32,426 nucleotides of DNA from Methylococcales bacterium (lineage in GTDB: Bacteria; Pseudomonadota; Gammaproteobacteria; Methylococcales; Methylomonadaceae). The position numbers were made by a program, and so were the translations under genes. Below, piece by piece: positions 17,102-24,838 of this stretch. Every line of letters starts with the position of its first letter. The first letter of the stretch is position 1. Below the pieces are notes generated by a model. The model saw only the letters and a program-made list of their open reading frames with translations, was not told where the DNA came from and made no database searches. The stretch covers positions 1 to 32,426 of the forward strand of contig JAPLRS010000018.1 in NCBI GenBank assembly GCA_026399015.1, in the 5' to 3' direction.

Positions 17102-17796
17102 ACATAATGTTTAAACTAAGATTAAAGCCACACCAAAGTGGCCTAACATTGTTAGAAATATTACTCGCATTATTTATCAGCACTTTTGTTTTAAGCGGGA
17201 TGATCTCTTTATTTATTAACATCAAGCAGATTTATAGATTACAAGTCGGGTATTCCAGAATACAAGAGAACGCAGGATTGGCGATGCAACTACTAGGTCG
17301 AGATATTCGTATGACTGGCTATTGGGGGTGTTTACAAGCAAGTACCGGTGATCTTTATGGAGATGACACCCAATTAATTCTTAAAGCCGCTTATATAGTT
17401 GAACCGCCTGTTGATTCCTGTGGCGAGGTAGTTAATAAAGAGGCTATGTACTATCTTGATAAAACCGCCACTATTACTTATACGATTGTTAACGATGTTT
17501 TAAGAAGACATACCAATAATTTAAATAACGATGTAGTTGAAGGTATAGAAGGGTTTTTAATTGGCTATGGCGTGGATAGTGATGCTGATGGTACGCCTAA
17601 TTATTATGTTTATGATGGCGCTGTGATTGATTTTGAACATGTCGTGAGTTTGCATGTCAGTTTAGAAGTAAGCAGTCTAGATGATAATTTATTAGATACA
17701 GCCAGTACGACCACTTTTAAGGGGGTAACAAAAACAGATCGACGCCTAAGGCGGATAGTTACCTCAACTTTTATGTTACGTAACCGATCAATTTAA
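17098..17796 (+). CDS. pilW: Minor type IV prepilin PilW
   Basis: The 232-aa protein has a leader ending HQSG before LTLLEILLALFISTFVLSGM, followed by the PilW-like stretch YSRIQENAGLAMQLLGRDIRMTGYWGC. PilW is a minor pilin working with PilV and PilX. The mature domain lacks other recognisable motifs and its C-terminus (RRIVTSTFMLRN) is typical. It overlaps pilV by 4 bp. Confidence 0.9.
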   Translation: MNIMFKLRLKPHQSGLTLLEILLALFISTFVLSGMISLFINIKQIYRLQVGYSRIQENAGLAMQLLGRDIRMTGYWGCLQASTGDLYGDDTQLILKAAYIVEPPVDSCGEVVNKEAMYYLDKTATITYTIVNDVLRRHTNNLNNDVVEGIEGFLIGYGVDSDADGTPNYYVYDGAVIDFEHVVSLHVSLEVSSLDDNLLDTASTTTFKGVTKTDRRLRRIVTSTFMLRNRSI

Positions 17797-17802
17797 TAGG
17801 CT

Positions 17803-18357
17803 ATGAAACTTATAAAGCACCAGCACGGCGTTATTCTTATGGTGAGTCTAGTCTTATTGTTTTTATTTACGCTATTAATCAGTAATCTATTGCAAACCAG
17901 TCTTTTAGAAGAAAAGATAAGTGCAAATGAGTTTAGTAGAAGCAGTGCCTTTCAAGCGGCAGAGTCTGCATTACGCGATGCCGAACAATTTATTACCAGT
18001 TCAGATCCGGTTTTTAATCCTTTAGAGCTTAGTAACGGTCCTTTTCAAGGTGCAGATTGTGTTAATGGCTTGTGCCCCTTTTATATTTTTCCTTTATGTT
18101 TAGTAGCTGATTTTAATTGGTCATCTAAAGCTAGAGGGATGAGTGGTAGTTTGCCGTATGTTGTGCAAGTGCCTAAATATGTGATTGAACTCGTTAGTCA
18201 CTCTGTTAGCGATGATGGTGAAAGTATTGATGCCCTATTTAGGATTACCAGTCGAGCTTGGGGCAAGGATATAAACACCGTGGTGCAATTACAAAGTTAT
18301 TTTAGTTTAAACACCGTAAAGTCACGGCGTATCGCGTGGCGGGAGATAGTCAATTAA
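17803..18357 (+). CDS. pilX: Minor type IV pilus assembly protein PilX
   Basis: The 184-aa protein starts MKLIKHQHG then VILMVSLVLLFLFTLLISNLLQTSLLEEKISANEF in the sequence. The N-terminal helix lacks Glu5, as is usual for PilX-type proteins, and is followed by SSAFQAAESALRDAEQFI, the family hallmark. Its stop codon overlaps the proposed ATT start of the next pilin. In most clusters a large pilY1 gene follows; here none does. Confidence 0.9.
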   Translation: MKLIKHQHGVILMVSLVLLFLFTLLISNLLQTSLLEEKISANEFSRSSAFQAAESALRDAEQFITSSDPVFNPLELSNGPFQGADCVNGLCPFYIFPLCLVADFNWSSKARGMSGSLPYVVQVPKYVIELVSHSVSDDGESIDALFRITSRAWGKDINTVVQLQSYFSLNTVKSRRIAWREIVN

Positions 18358-18787
18358 AGCCTTTACCTTTTTAGAAGCGCTTATTACTTTGCTGATAGTA
18401 GCGATATTAGCAAGCATCGCTTATCCGACTTATAGAGACACTTTATATAAAGCCCGACGCACCGATGCGCAAAGTTCGCTCATGGCTTTTGCAAATGCCA
18501 TGGAGCGCTACTATAGCCAAACCAATACTTATTTAGGTGCAGGGTTATCGGGTGCAAATACAGGAACACCTGGGATATTTTCTGCAAGCGCCCCCCTAGG
18601 CGGAGGTGTTGCTACTTATGAGTTAACCATTAACAATGCAACAGCCACAACTTTTACACTAGTAGCGACACCTGTTGGTTTACAAGTATTAGATAAATGT
18701 GGCGTATTAACTTTAACTGAGACAGGGGTAAAAGGGGTAGTTAATGCTGCTAATGGCTTTGATGTTAATAGGTGTTGGTCGTCTTAG
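18353..18787 (+). CDS. pilE: PilE-like minor type IV prepilin, apparent ATT start
   Basis: The frame encodes KAFTFLEALITLLIVAILASIAYPTYRD, an obvious prepilin helix, followed by the PilE-like region RRTDAQSSLMAFANAMERYY and a C-terminal disulfide pair (DKCGVL and NRCWSS). Between the in-frame TAG at 18347 and the cleavage motif there are only TCA, ATT, AAA and GCC. The sole near-cognate start is therefore ATT at 18353, seven bases after a GGGAG ribosome site. This gives a three-residue leader and 144 aa, overlapping the pilX stop. Alternatives are a TTG inside the helix, which would destroy the signal, or a mutation or sequencing error upstream. Ala instead of Gly at -1 is also unusual. Confidence 0.75.
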   Translation: MKAFTFLEALITLLIVAILASIAYPTYRDTLYKARRTDAQSSLMAFANAMERYYSQTNTYLGAGLSGANTGTPGIFSASAPLGGGVATYELTINNATATTFTLVATPVGLQVLDKCGVLTLTETGVKGVVNAANGFDVNRCWSS

Positions 18788-18864
18788 GCTAGAGTTATGT
18801 CATTGATTTATGTGTTATACTTAAACCCAAAGGTTAACTGACATGCACATAAAAGGCGCTAATA

Positions 18865-19206
18865 ATGTTTGATGATAAGTTTTTTGACGATTGGTTAGAG
18901 AATCAAGCGCTAAAAGTGATGGAACAAGTCTCAGGTGGACAAAGTATATCTTCTGATCAAATGATGATTTTAATGCTTAAAGCTCAAACTAATCATTTTG
19001 CGCATTTAGATGTGGATTTACGCAGTGAAATGAAGGCATTGCGTGAAGACATGGATAATCGGTTTGAACAAGTGGACAGACGCTTTGAGCAATTCGATAA
19101 ACGCTTCGATCAACTCACTTCTCGTATGGATCATTTTATGATCTGGTCATTTGCTACCACAATGACTGTTGGTGGTATTGTTATTGTTGCAATTAAGTTT
19201 CTATAA
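18865..19206 (+). CDS. Small coiled-coil protein with C-terminal membrane anchor
   Basis: The 113-aa protein has an acidic N-terminus (MFDDKFFDDWLENQ), a central coiled coil with a seven-residue pattern (DNRFEQVDRRFEQFDKRFDQL, residues about 70-90), and one C-terminal transmembrane helix (WSFATTMTVGGIVIVAIKFL). This resembles the short coiled-coil/TM proteins of the Bdr or DUF1640 type. Function is unknown; it may oligomerise at the membrane. It sits between the pilin genes and a two-component system with no obvious tie to either. Confidence 0.75.
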   Translation: MFDDKFFDDWLENQALKVMEQVSGGQSISSDQMMILMLKAQTNHFAHLDVDLRSEMKALREDMDNRFEQVDRRFEQFDKRFDQLTSRMDHFMIWSFATTMTVGGIVIVAIKFL

Positions 19207-19240
19207 CTAAATCTACTCTAGTGGGGAGCTAAAAGACACA

Positions 19241-21142
19241 ATGTCTGTGGGTATGCTTAAGTGGTTTAGGCAATTTTGCTTTACTATGCTGTTAAGTTTT
19301 TTTATGCAACCAAGTTTTGCTGTTGTTGACTTAATTACCGAGCGGGCTTATTTTGAGGATGCTGGTAATCAACTGACTATAGAACAAGTCAGGCAACAAG
19401 TATTTACGCCTTATCAAGGTGTTTTAGCAAAAAGATTCAATTATTCAACCTATTGGTTACGATTAACCATTGATCCCAGTATTGTCTCCGGTACCGATTT
19501 AAGCGAATCAGTATTAATGCTGATTCGGCCCTGTGTTTTGGATGATATTCAGCTTTATGATCCCTTAGATCCTTCCCCTAATCCGCAAATGACGGGTGAT
19601 ACGGTTGATCCCAAGTCTAATCTAAATGCGCTAACACGCTCATTGTCTTTTAATTTCTCAATGCCTCGGGGACAGCAATCGCGCAATGTTTGGTTACGAG
19701 TCAAGTCTACTAGTGCCGTTTTGGTTGATGTAAGTGTGTATATTCCTGATGACTTTAATAAGCTGAATAAAGAGAGAGAACTTATATATAGTTTTAATAT
19801 TGCTATTTTAGTTTGCTTTATTGTGTGGGCTTTTTTTAATTGGTCAATTTCTTATGAGAAATTGATGGGAGTTTTTCTTTTAAAGCAAATAATAACCTTG
19901 GTTTGGTTTTTATTTGCCTATGGTTTTATTAGGCTTTATTTGTACGATTATTTGCCAATTTGGATGATTGATAAGGGGACTAATCTATTTATTTTACTAA
20001 GTGCTATATCAACTTTCTGTTTTGATTATGTTTTATTTAAAGAGTGCCATCCTTTAAAACGTGGATCAAGATTATTGCAATTGTTATTTGCATTTTTTGG
20101 TATAGCATTTTTGTTAATGGTGTTTGGTTTTACAATGCGGGCAATACAACTTGGATTTCTGGCGTCTTTTTTTGCAACTTTTTTTGCAATGCTCATTTCA
20201 ATTGGATTAACTTTTCGGTCAGATTATGCAGAGAATAAATCACCTTTAATAGCCAATAAGTTACTATTAATTACCTATACGTTTATATTTTTAATGGTAA
20301 TTGTTTCTTTGTTACCTATTATTAATTTGCCATTCGGTACGGAACTTATTTTGCATGTAAGGGCAATGCATGCATTAGTTACAGGCTTTATTATGCTGTA
20401 TTTGTTACAAATTAGGGTGAGGTACATGCAGAAATTGCATCAGAGTAAATTACTTGAACTCACTATTAAGGAGCAAGAAATAGACTCCGAACGTAGGCAC
20501 CAAAAAGAAAAAAGTGAGTTTTTAGCAATGCTAGCGCATGATCTTAAAACTCCCTTGGCCGTTGCAAAAATGGTCTTAGGTAGTGAGCAATTGTCAGATA
20601 AACAAATTAATCATGTTAATCAAGCGGTCAATGACATGAATAGTGTTATTGAGAGGTGTTTGCAAGTTTCTGAGCTTGAAGATAATCAAATCCCACTAAA
20701 ATTTATCAAGATTGACTTAACCAAAGAATTAGACCTATTACAACAACACAGTATAGCCACAGACCGTATAAATATTATAAGTGATGAATCTATTAGCGTG
20801 CAAACTGATGCTCAGTTACTAAAGATTATTTTGGTTAATTTGCTGGATAATGCCGTTAAATACAGCAAAGCTGAATCACTTATAACCGTGACAGTTTCTT
20901 ATGTTGAATATGAACAGTCATCAGGTGTTGAAATTAGGATTTCAAATAGTCCAGGTAAGTCGGGATGGCCAGACCCTGAACTGCTGTTTCAAAAATATTA
21001 TCGTAGTAAACAGGCGCGGCATTTAACTGGAGCCGGTCAAGGTTTATATCTAGTTAGTCAATTGGCTAAAATATTAGGTGGACACATCCGTTTTGATCCA
21101 ACAAACACACATATTTGTTTTAGCTTATGGTTACCCAATTAA
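19241..21142 (+). CDS. 7TMR-DISM membrane sensor histidine kinase
   Basis: The 633-aa protein has a signal peptide (FTMLLSFFMQPSFA), a periplasmic 7TMR-DISM extracellular domain (about residues 30-170, with YWLRLTI and NVWLRVKS), seven hydrophobic helices (about residues 180-390), a cytosolic linker, a HisKA domain with His433 (FLAMLAHDLKTPLAVAK) and a HATPase domain (N-box LLDNAVKY, G-box GAGQGLYLVSQL). 7TMR-DISM kinases are thought to sense small extracellular ligands such as carbohydrates. The gene overlaps the response regulator gene by 16 bp, so the two form a pair. Confidence 0.92.
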   Translation: MSVGMLKWFRQFCFTMLLSFFMQPSFAVVDLITERAYFEDAGNQLTIEQVRQQVFTPYQGVLAKRFNYSTYWLRLTIDPSIVSGTDLSESVLMLIRPCVLDDIQLYDPLDPSPNPQMTGDTVDPKSNLNALTRSLSFNFSMPRGQQSRNVWLRVKSTSAVLVDVSVYIPDDFNKLNKERELIYSFNIAILVCFIVWAFFNWSISYEKLMGVFLLKQIITLVWFLFAYGFIRLYLYDYLPIWMIDKGTNLFILLSAISTFCFDYVLFKECHPLKRGSRLLQLLFAFFGIAFLLMVFGFTMRAIQLGFLASFFATFFAMLISIGLTFRSDYAENKSPLIANKLLLITYTFIFLMVIVSLLPIINLPFGTELILHVRAMHALVTGFIMLYLLQIRVRYMQKLHQSKLLELTIKEQEIDSERRHQKEKSEFLAMLAHDLKTPLAVAKMVLGSEQLSDKQINHVNQAVNDMNSVIERCLQVSELEDNQIPLKFIKIDLTKELDLLQQHSIATDRINIISDESISVQTDAQLLKIILVNLLDNAVKYSKAESLITVTVSYVEYEQSSGVEIRISNSPGKSGWPDPELLFQKYYRSKQARHLTGAGQGLYLVSQLAKILGGHIRFDPTNTHICFSLWLPN

Positions 21143-21831
21143 ATATTTTAGTAATAGAAGATCACGATCAGTTGCGAGAAGTCACTATTGATGCGCTTAC
21201 AAGCCACGGTTATAGAGCATTAGGTATTGATTGCGCAGAGGCAATAGATGATGAAATGGCTGGAAAAGAGTTTGATATTTACATTATCGATCTTAATTTG
21301 CCGGGTGAAGATGGGTTAAGTTTATCGCGTCGGATAAGAGATTCACATCAATTAGTAGGAATCATTATTCTTACTGCCAGAATGTCTGTTAATGACAAAT
21401 TAATGGGCTATGGTAGTGGCTCAGATATTTATCTGACTAAGCCCATTCATCAGGCTGAATTGTTAGCTGTTATAGATACTTTAGGGCGACGGATTATAAA
21501 TACTAAACGGGCAATGCAGTCGATAGTGGATGTGGTTTTTCATCTTGATACTAGTACGCGATTTTTGAATGGCCCGCAAGGTGGATTACAATTAACAAAG
21601 ACCGAAGTAAGTATTTTAAGTGCATTAAATAAAGCAGTCACGCGCCAACTTGAAACCTGGCAAATTATAGAATTACTCGGTGAAAATTTAGAAACCTATC
21701 CAAAATCGGCATTAGAAGTTCGAATTGCTAGGCTCAGAAGCAAGTTAATATTATTGGGGGCTGATAAACGCAGCTTATTAAGTTTACGTGATTTTGGTTA
21801 CTCACTCACTGTGCCTTTACGTATTTATTGA
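21127..21831 (+). CDS. OmpR/PhoB-type response regulator
   Basis: The 234-aa protein has an N-terminal receiver with phospho-acceptor Asp55 (IYIIDLNLPGEDG) and the switch residues at ILTAR and the lysine in LTKPI. A C-terminal winged helix runs from about residue 135 to 230 (LTKTEVSILSALN, ALEVRIARLRSKL, RDFGYSL). It overlaps the 7TMR-DISM kinase gene and is its likely partner, acting as a DNA-binding regulator. Targets are unknown. Confidence 0.93.
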   Translation: MVTQLNILVIEDHDQLREVTIDALTSHGYRALGIDCAEAIDDEMAGKEFDIYIIDLNLPGEDGLSLSRRIRDSHQLVGIIILTARMSVNDKLMGYGSGSDIYLTKPIHQAELLAVIDTLGRRIINTKRAMQSIVDVVFHLDTSTRFLNGPQGGLQLTKTEVSILSALNKAVTRQLETWQIIELLGENLETYPKSALEVRIARLRSKLILLGADKRSLLSLRDFGYSLTVPLRIY

Positions 21832-21928
21832 TTTTAATAGACCCATCGAAATAAGAAATTTAGAAATGTAAGGTTTATGTAAGAAAAGTATAACTATTCA
21901 AATTAAAGTGACTATACAACATTAAATT

Positions 21929-21960
21929 TGGTTTAGCGAAATAGCTATTTCGATAAACCA
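21929..21960. repeat. 32-bp palindrome between two-component genes
   Basis: Two 16-bp arms meet at an AGCT centre with one mismatch (TGGTTTAGCGAAATAG against its complement). It lies 97 bp after the OmpR-type regulator gene and 66 bp before the short kinase gene. There is no T-run after it. It could be a binding site for a dimeric regulator or a hairpin ending the upstream transcript. Confidence 0.6.
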
Positions 21961-22025
21961 TCGCACTTAGTTAAACACTAAATTTGAAATATTATGCTTT
22001 TATTCAGAATTACTTGGGTTCAAGT

Positions 22026-22823
22026 ATGAGTCGTAATGCTCTACTTTTTATTAAAGTTTTCTTAAGGTGCTGTAACTTTAAATTTATATGTTCTTCGTCT
22101 TATGCTAACAAGACAAAAGTATTAGACACATCTAAACTAAAACCTGAAAGTGGGCATACTAAACAGATAGATGTTTTACTTGCACATGAAGTTAATCAGC
22201 CATTATCAGTAATTATGTTGAATGCTGAGATGGCAAAAAAGCTTATTAAAGCAGGTTCAGGTTCAGCAAACATGGCTAACTTAGAGGTTTATCTGGACAG
22301 AATTATTGATAATTCAGAATATGTTAATCAAATTATTAAGGTGCTTGGTAGTTACAAGCATTCTACTGTTATTGGCAATGAGTCAGTTGATTTAGCAACA
22401 CTTGTATATGAAGCAGCTGATTTTTTGATAGAAGATTTTCAAAAACAATCGGTTACAATTAATTACCAAATAGCTAACAATCCATTAATCGTACAGGGTA
22501 ATCGTACACAGTTAATCCAGGTATTGATTAATATTTACCGTAATGCAATTGAGGCAGTTCAAGGTAGAGACTTACGAGAGATATATCTTGATGTTTTTAA
22601 AAAAGATGGCTTTGTAGTTATTAGGATCCAAGATACTGGACTTGGTTTTAGTGCAGAGGCCTTAAAAATGATCGGTTCGGTAGTTTTTACCACAAAAAAA
22701 GCCGGTTTTGGTGTTGGTATTTTATTATCTAAGACTTTCATAGAGCAACAAAGTGGCCAATTGCACCTATCAAATTCGAAGACGGGCAGTGCCTGTGTCG
22801 ATATCAAATTACCAGTACTTTGA
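22026..22823 (+). CDS. Short histidine kinase, FixL/DctB-like catalytic core
   Basis: From the ATG at 22026 the protein is 265 aa. The H-box LLAHEVNQPLSVIML (His54) is of the HxxNQP type found in FixL, DctB and ThiT-like kinases. The N-box is VLINIYRNAIEAV and the G-box DTGLGFS, with GFGVGILLSKTFIEQQ. There is no sensory domain beyond about 45 residues with a weak hydrophobic stretch (ALLFIKVFLRCCNFKFIC), so it may be an orphan transmitter. An in-frame TTG at 21984 is an alternative start, and the ribosome site is poor for both. It converges on the FixJ-type regulator gene with a one-base gap, a probable partner despite the opposite strand. Confidence 0.85.
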   Translation: MSRNALLFIKVFLRCCNFKFICSSSYANKTKVLDTSKLKPESGHTKQIDVLLAHEVNQPLSVIMLNAEMAKKLIKAGSGSANMANLEVYLDRIIDNSEYVNQIIKVLGSYKHSTVIGNESVDLATLVYEAADFLIEDFQKQSVTINYQIANNPLIVQGNRTQLIQVLINIYRNAIEAVQGRDLREIYLDVFKKDGFVVIRIQDTGLGFSAEALKMIGSVVFTTKKAGFGVGILLSKTFIEQQSGQLHLSNSKTGSACVDIKLPVL

Positions 22824-22824
22824 T

Positions 22825-23457
22825 TTAATGGTGACTTTGTATTTCGTTTAATGAAATATTTGATCTAAGATAAACTGCAGTTAGTTCTTGTACAGATTTA
22901 ACTTGCATCTTTTGCATAATTTTAGATTTATGTAACTTAATTGTTGATTCTGTTATATCAAGTTCTCTCGCCACAGCTTTGTTATTTTTACCGTTAGCCA
23001 AAAGGTAAAAAACTTCTTTTTCACGCATGGTTAATTTGTCTATAGAGTTTAGATACTTTGACAAATATATATGCAGTGTCATCGCGTTTGTAATACTCTG
23101 ATATACATCATCTAGACGTAATGGTTTTAATAAAAAATCCGCAGCACCCTGTTTCATAGCAGTAATAATTTGTTGGGGATAACTCTCTCCACTAATAAAA
23201 ATAATCGGTGCTATTATTTTTTTTGAATTCAAAATGTATTGTAGTTCAATGCCTGTCATATCGGGCATTTGCATATCTAGGACGATGACAGTTGGACATA
23301 CTATTTCATAATATTCGTTTAAGAAGTGTAAGGCTGATTTATAGCTAAAAACTTTAAAACCCATCAATATTAAAGCTTCAGTTAATGATTCTCTGATTAA
23401 GTCGTTATCTTCAATAAGAATAACAGTCCCATCTTTAATTATTTGCATCTGTTTCAT
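22825..23457 (-). CDS. FixJ/NarL-type response regulator with LuxR HTH
   Basis: The 210-aa protein has a receiver with Asp61 (TVIVLDMQMPDMTG), switch residues in FISGES and the lysine in LLKPLRL. A C-terminal LuxR-type helix-turn-helix (TMREKEVFYLLANGKNNKAVARELDITESTIKLH in the sequence, about residues 140-175) follows. The FixJ-like receiver and the HxxNQP kinase opposite suggest a FixLJ/TodST-like pair. The upstream region is the 416-bp AT-rich divergent spacer shared with the collagen-like gene, so that gene is a possible target. Confidence 0.92.
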   Translation of the reverse strand: MKQMQIIKDGTVILIEDNDLIRESLTEALILMGFKVFSYKSALHFLNEYYEIVCPTVIVLDMQMPDMTGIELQYILNSKKIIAPIIFISGESYPQQIITAMKQGAADFLLKPLRLDDVYQSITNAMTLHIYLSKYLNSIDKLTMREKEVFYLLANGKNNKAVARELDITESTIKLHKSKIMQKMQVKSVQELTAVYLRSNISLNEIQSHH

Positions 23458-23873
23458 ATTAATACATGTGATTTATGAAGTTAAATTACAATCATATTGT
23501 ATTTATTCTTTTAACTTTATTTTGGTGCTAGTTTATTATAATTCCAATGGAATGCAAGTGTTTTGTGATTGTTTAACGTTAAATATTTTAACATTTATAA
23601 ATGTGAACTTTTTGTGACACAATTGAATGATGAATTTTATTGATAAAGTAAATAATGCTCTAAAGGGATTTATTTAGTGTCGATGTTATTTAATTATATA
23701 AATCAATTTGTTATGAATTTAATTTGCTTGTAAGTTACAACGGATAAGATCTAAAATTAATAACACACTAGCTCAAGGGCTAATATACAACTAAAAATTA
23801 AACACATAATATTTGATGCGCAATATAGATAATTACGTTGCATATTTGTTTAATTTTATAAGAGAACTTAATT
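23458..23873. other. 416-bp AT-rich divergent intergenic region
   Basis: This spacer lies between the leftward response-regulator gene and the rightward collagen-like gene and holds no credible ORF. Two small perfect palindromes lie near the regulator side: ATTCCAATGGAAT (23541-23553) and GTTAAATATTTTAAC (23578-23592). Either could be an operator. A 23-bp element shared with the region before the GT41 gene lies at 23767-23789. No confident sigma-70 or sigma-54 promoter could be assigned. Confidence 0.6.
23767..23789 (+). repeat. Shared 23-bp element, copy 1
   Basis: The core reads TAGCTCAAGGGCTA, an imperfect 6-bp inverted repeat around AA, followed by ATATACA. It matches the copy at 26879-26901 in 22 of 23 positions and lies in the same orientation, about 85 bp before the collagen-like gene's ATG. 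The neighbouring sequences are not alike. Confidence 0.7.
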
Positions 23874-24701
23874 ATGTCTAAAAACTCAATAAAACCTTTG
23901 GCGGTTGCTCTTTTATTAGGCGTTATGCCTATAACTGTTACTACTGCCATGGCGGGTGATTTAAGAGGACCTGCTGGTCCTAGAGGCGCTACTGGTCCAG
24001 CAGGTCCTGCAGGTCCAGTAGGTGCAACTGGGGCACCGGGTGCAACAGGCGCTCCGGGTGCAACAGGCGCACCGGGCGCAACAGGCGCACCGGGTGCAAC
24101 AGGCGCTCCGGGCGCACCGGGCGCAACAGGCGCTCCTGCACCTGTGCACGTGATTGGCGATGCATTTCAAGGTGGTATTGTATTTTGGGTAGATGCTGAC
24201 GGCCAGCATGGCTTAATTGCAGCAAAAAACGATCATGCATCGATGGTCAATTGGAAGGATGCAAATAACAGTAATTCTCAAGGATTTCTTGGTGCGTCGG
24301 GTGATGGAATTTATGCAGGTAGTTCCAATACCACTTTAATCGTTTCATATCAAAATTTACTGAATATTATAATCAATGCTGGAGCCGTAACTTTAGTGAG
24401 TTCTGCGGCGCAAATAGCGGCTGATTATAGTGTGCAAGATGATGGCGTAACGGCTTGTACGGGTGCAATCACTGAAACCTGTTGGGGTGATTGGTATTTG
24501 CCTTCTTTATTTGAGTTGAAATTACTTTACTCACAGCGTACTACAGTCGGTAATTTTCAATATAACATGATGAACTCTTCATATTGGAGTTCTAGCGAGT
24601 TTGATAATGATTTTGCTTATTGGGTAGCCTTCTCTAGTGGGAGTGCGTCTACAACTGCCAAGGCGGGTAATCTTCATGTTAGGCCAGTGCGAGCATTTTA
24701 A
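23874..24701 (+). CDS. Secreted collagen-like protein with Lcl-type C-terminal domain
   Basis: The 275-aa protein has a signal peptide, likely cut after AMA at residue 27. A collagen-like stretch of 19 Gly-X-Y triplets (residues about 32-88) follows, first varied (GPAGPRGATGPAGPAGPVG) then regular GATGAP units. The C-terminal domain (residues about 95-275) has the DUF1566/Lcl_C look: GGIVFWVDADGQHGLIAA, the cysteine pair CTGAITETC, WYLPSLFELKLLY, YWSSSEF and a final VRPVRAF. Legionella Lcl, an adhesin that binds glycosaminoglycans and drives biofilm formation, has this layout. A role in surface adhesion is inferred. A terminator follows, and glycosyltransferase genes lie downstream. Confidence 0.88.
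   Translation: MSKNSIKPLAVALLLGVMPITVTTAMAGDLRGPAGPRGATGPAGPAGPVGATGAPGATGAPGATGAPGATGAPGATGAPGAPGATGAPAPVHVIGDAFQGGIVFWVDADGQHGLIAAKNDHASMVNWKDANNSNSQGFLGASGDGIYAGSSNTTLIVSYQNLLNIIINAGAVTLVSSAAQIAADYSVQDDGVTACTGAITETCWGDWYLPSLFELKLLYSQRTTVGNFQYNMMNSSYWSSSEFDNDFAYWVAFSSGSASTTAKAGNLHVRPVRAF
24021..24137 (+). repeat. 18-bp tandem repeats encoding GATGAP
   Basis: Six near-identical 18-bp units (consensus GGTGCAACAGGCGCWCCG) plus one 9-bp half unit at 24111-24119 encode the regular part of the collagen-like region. All changes are in multiples of 9 bp, so the number of units can vary without breaking the frame. Confidence 0.9.
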
Positions 24702-24777
24702 GTGTTGTTTAAATTAAATTTTTGCATTTCCCATTTGGGAGTTTCTTGATAAGCCATCTTGATGGCTTAGTTAAACT

Positions 24778-24815
24778 AAACGGATAGTAACTCACATTAC
24801 TATCCGTTTTATTAT
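24778..24815 (+). terminator. Terminator after the collagen-like gene
   Basis: A perfect 13-bp stem (24778-24790 with 24797-24809) with a 6-base loop runs into TTTTATTATTT. A second small hairpin, AAGCCATC-TT-GATGGCTT, lies just before it at 24751-24768. The glycosyltransferase gene starts 29 bp downstream, so it needs its own promoter or read-through. Confidence 0.85.
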
Positions 24816-24838
24816 TTGTCTATTTGATATTTGTTTAA

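Noticed and set aside
23961..24240. Cys/Arg-rich leftward ORFs opposite the collagen repeat
   Set aside because: They are shadows produced by the 18-bp GC-rich repeats on the other strand.
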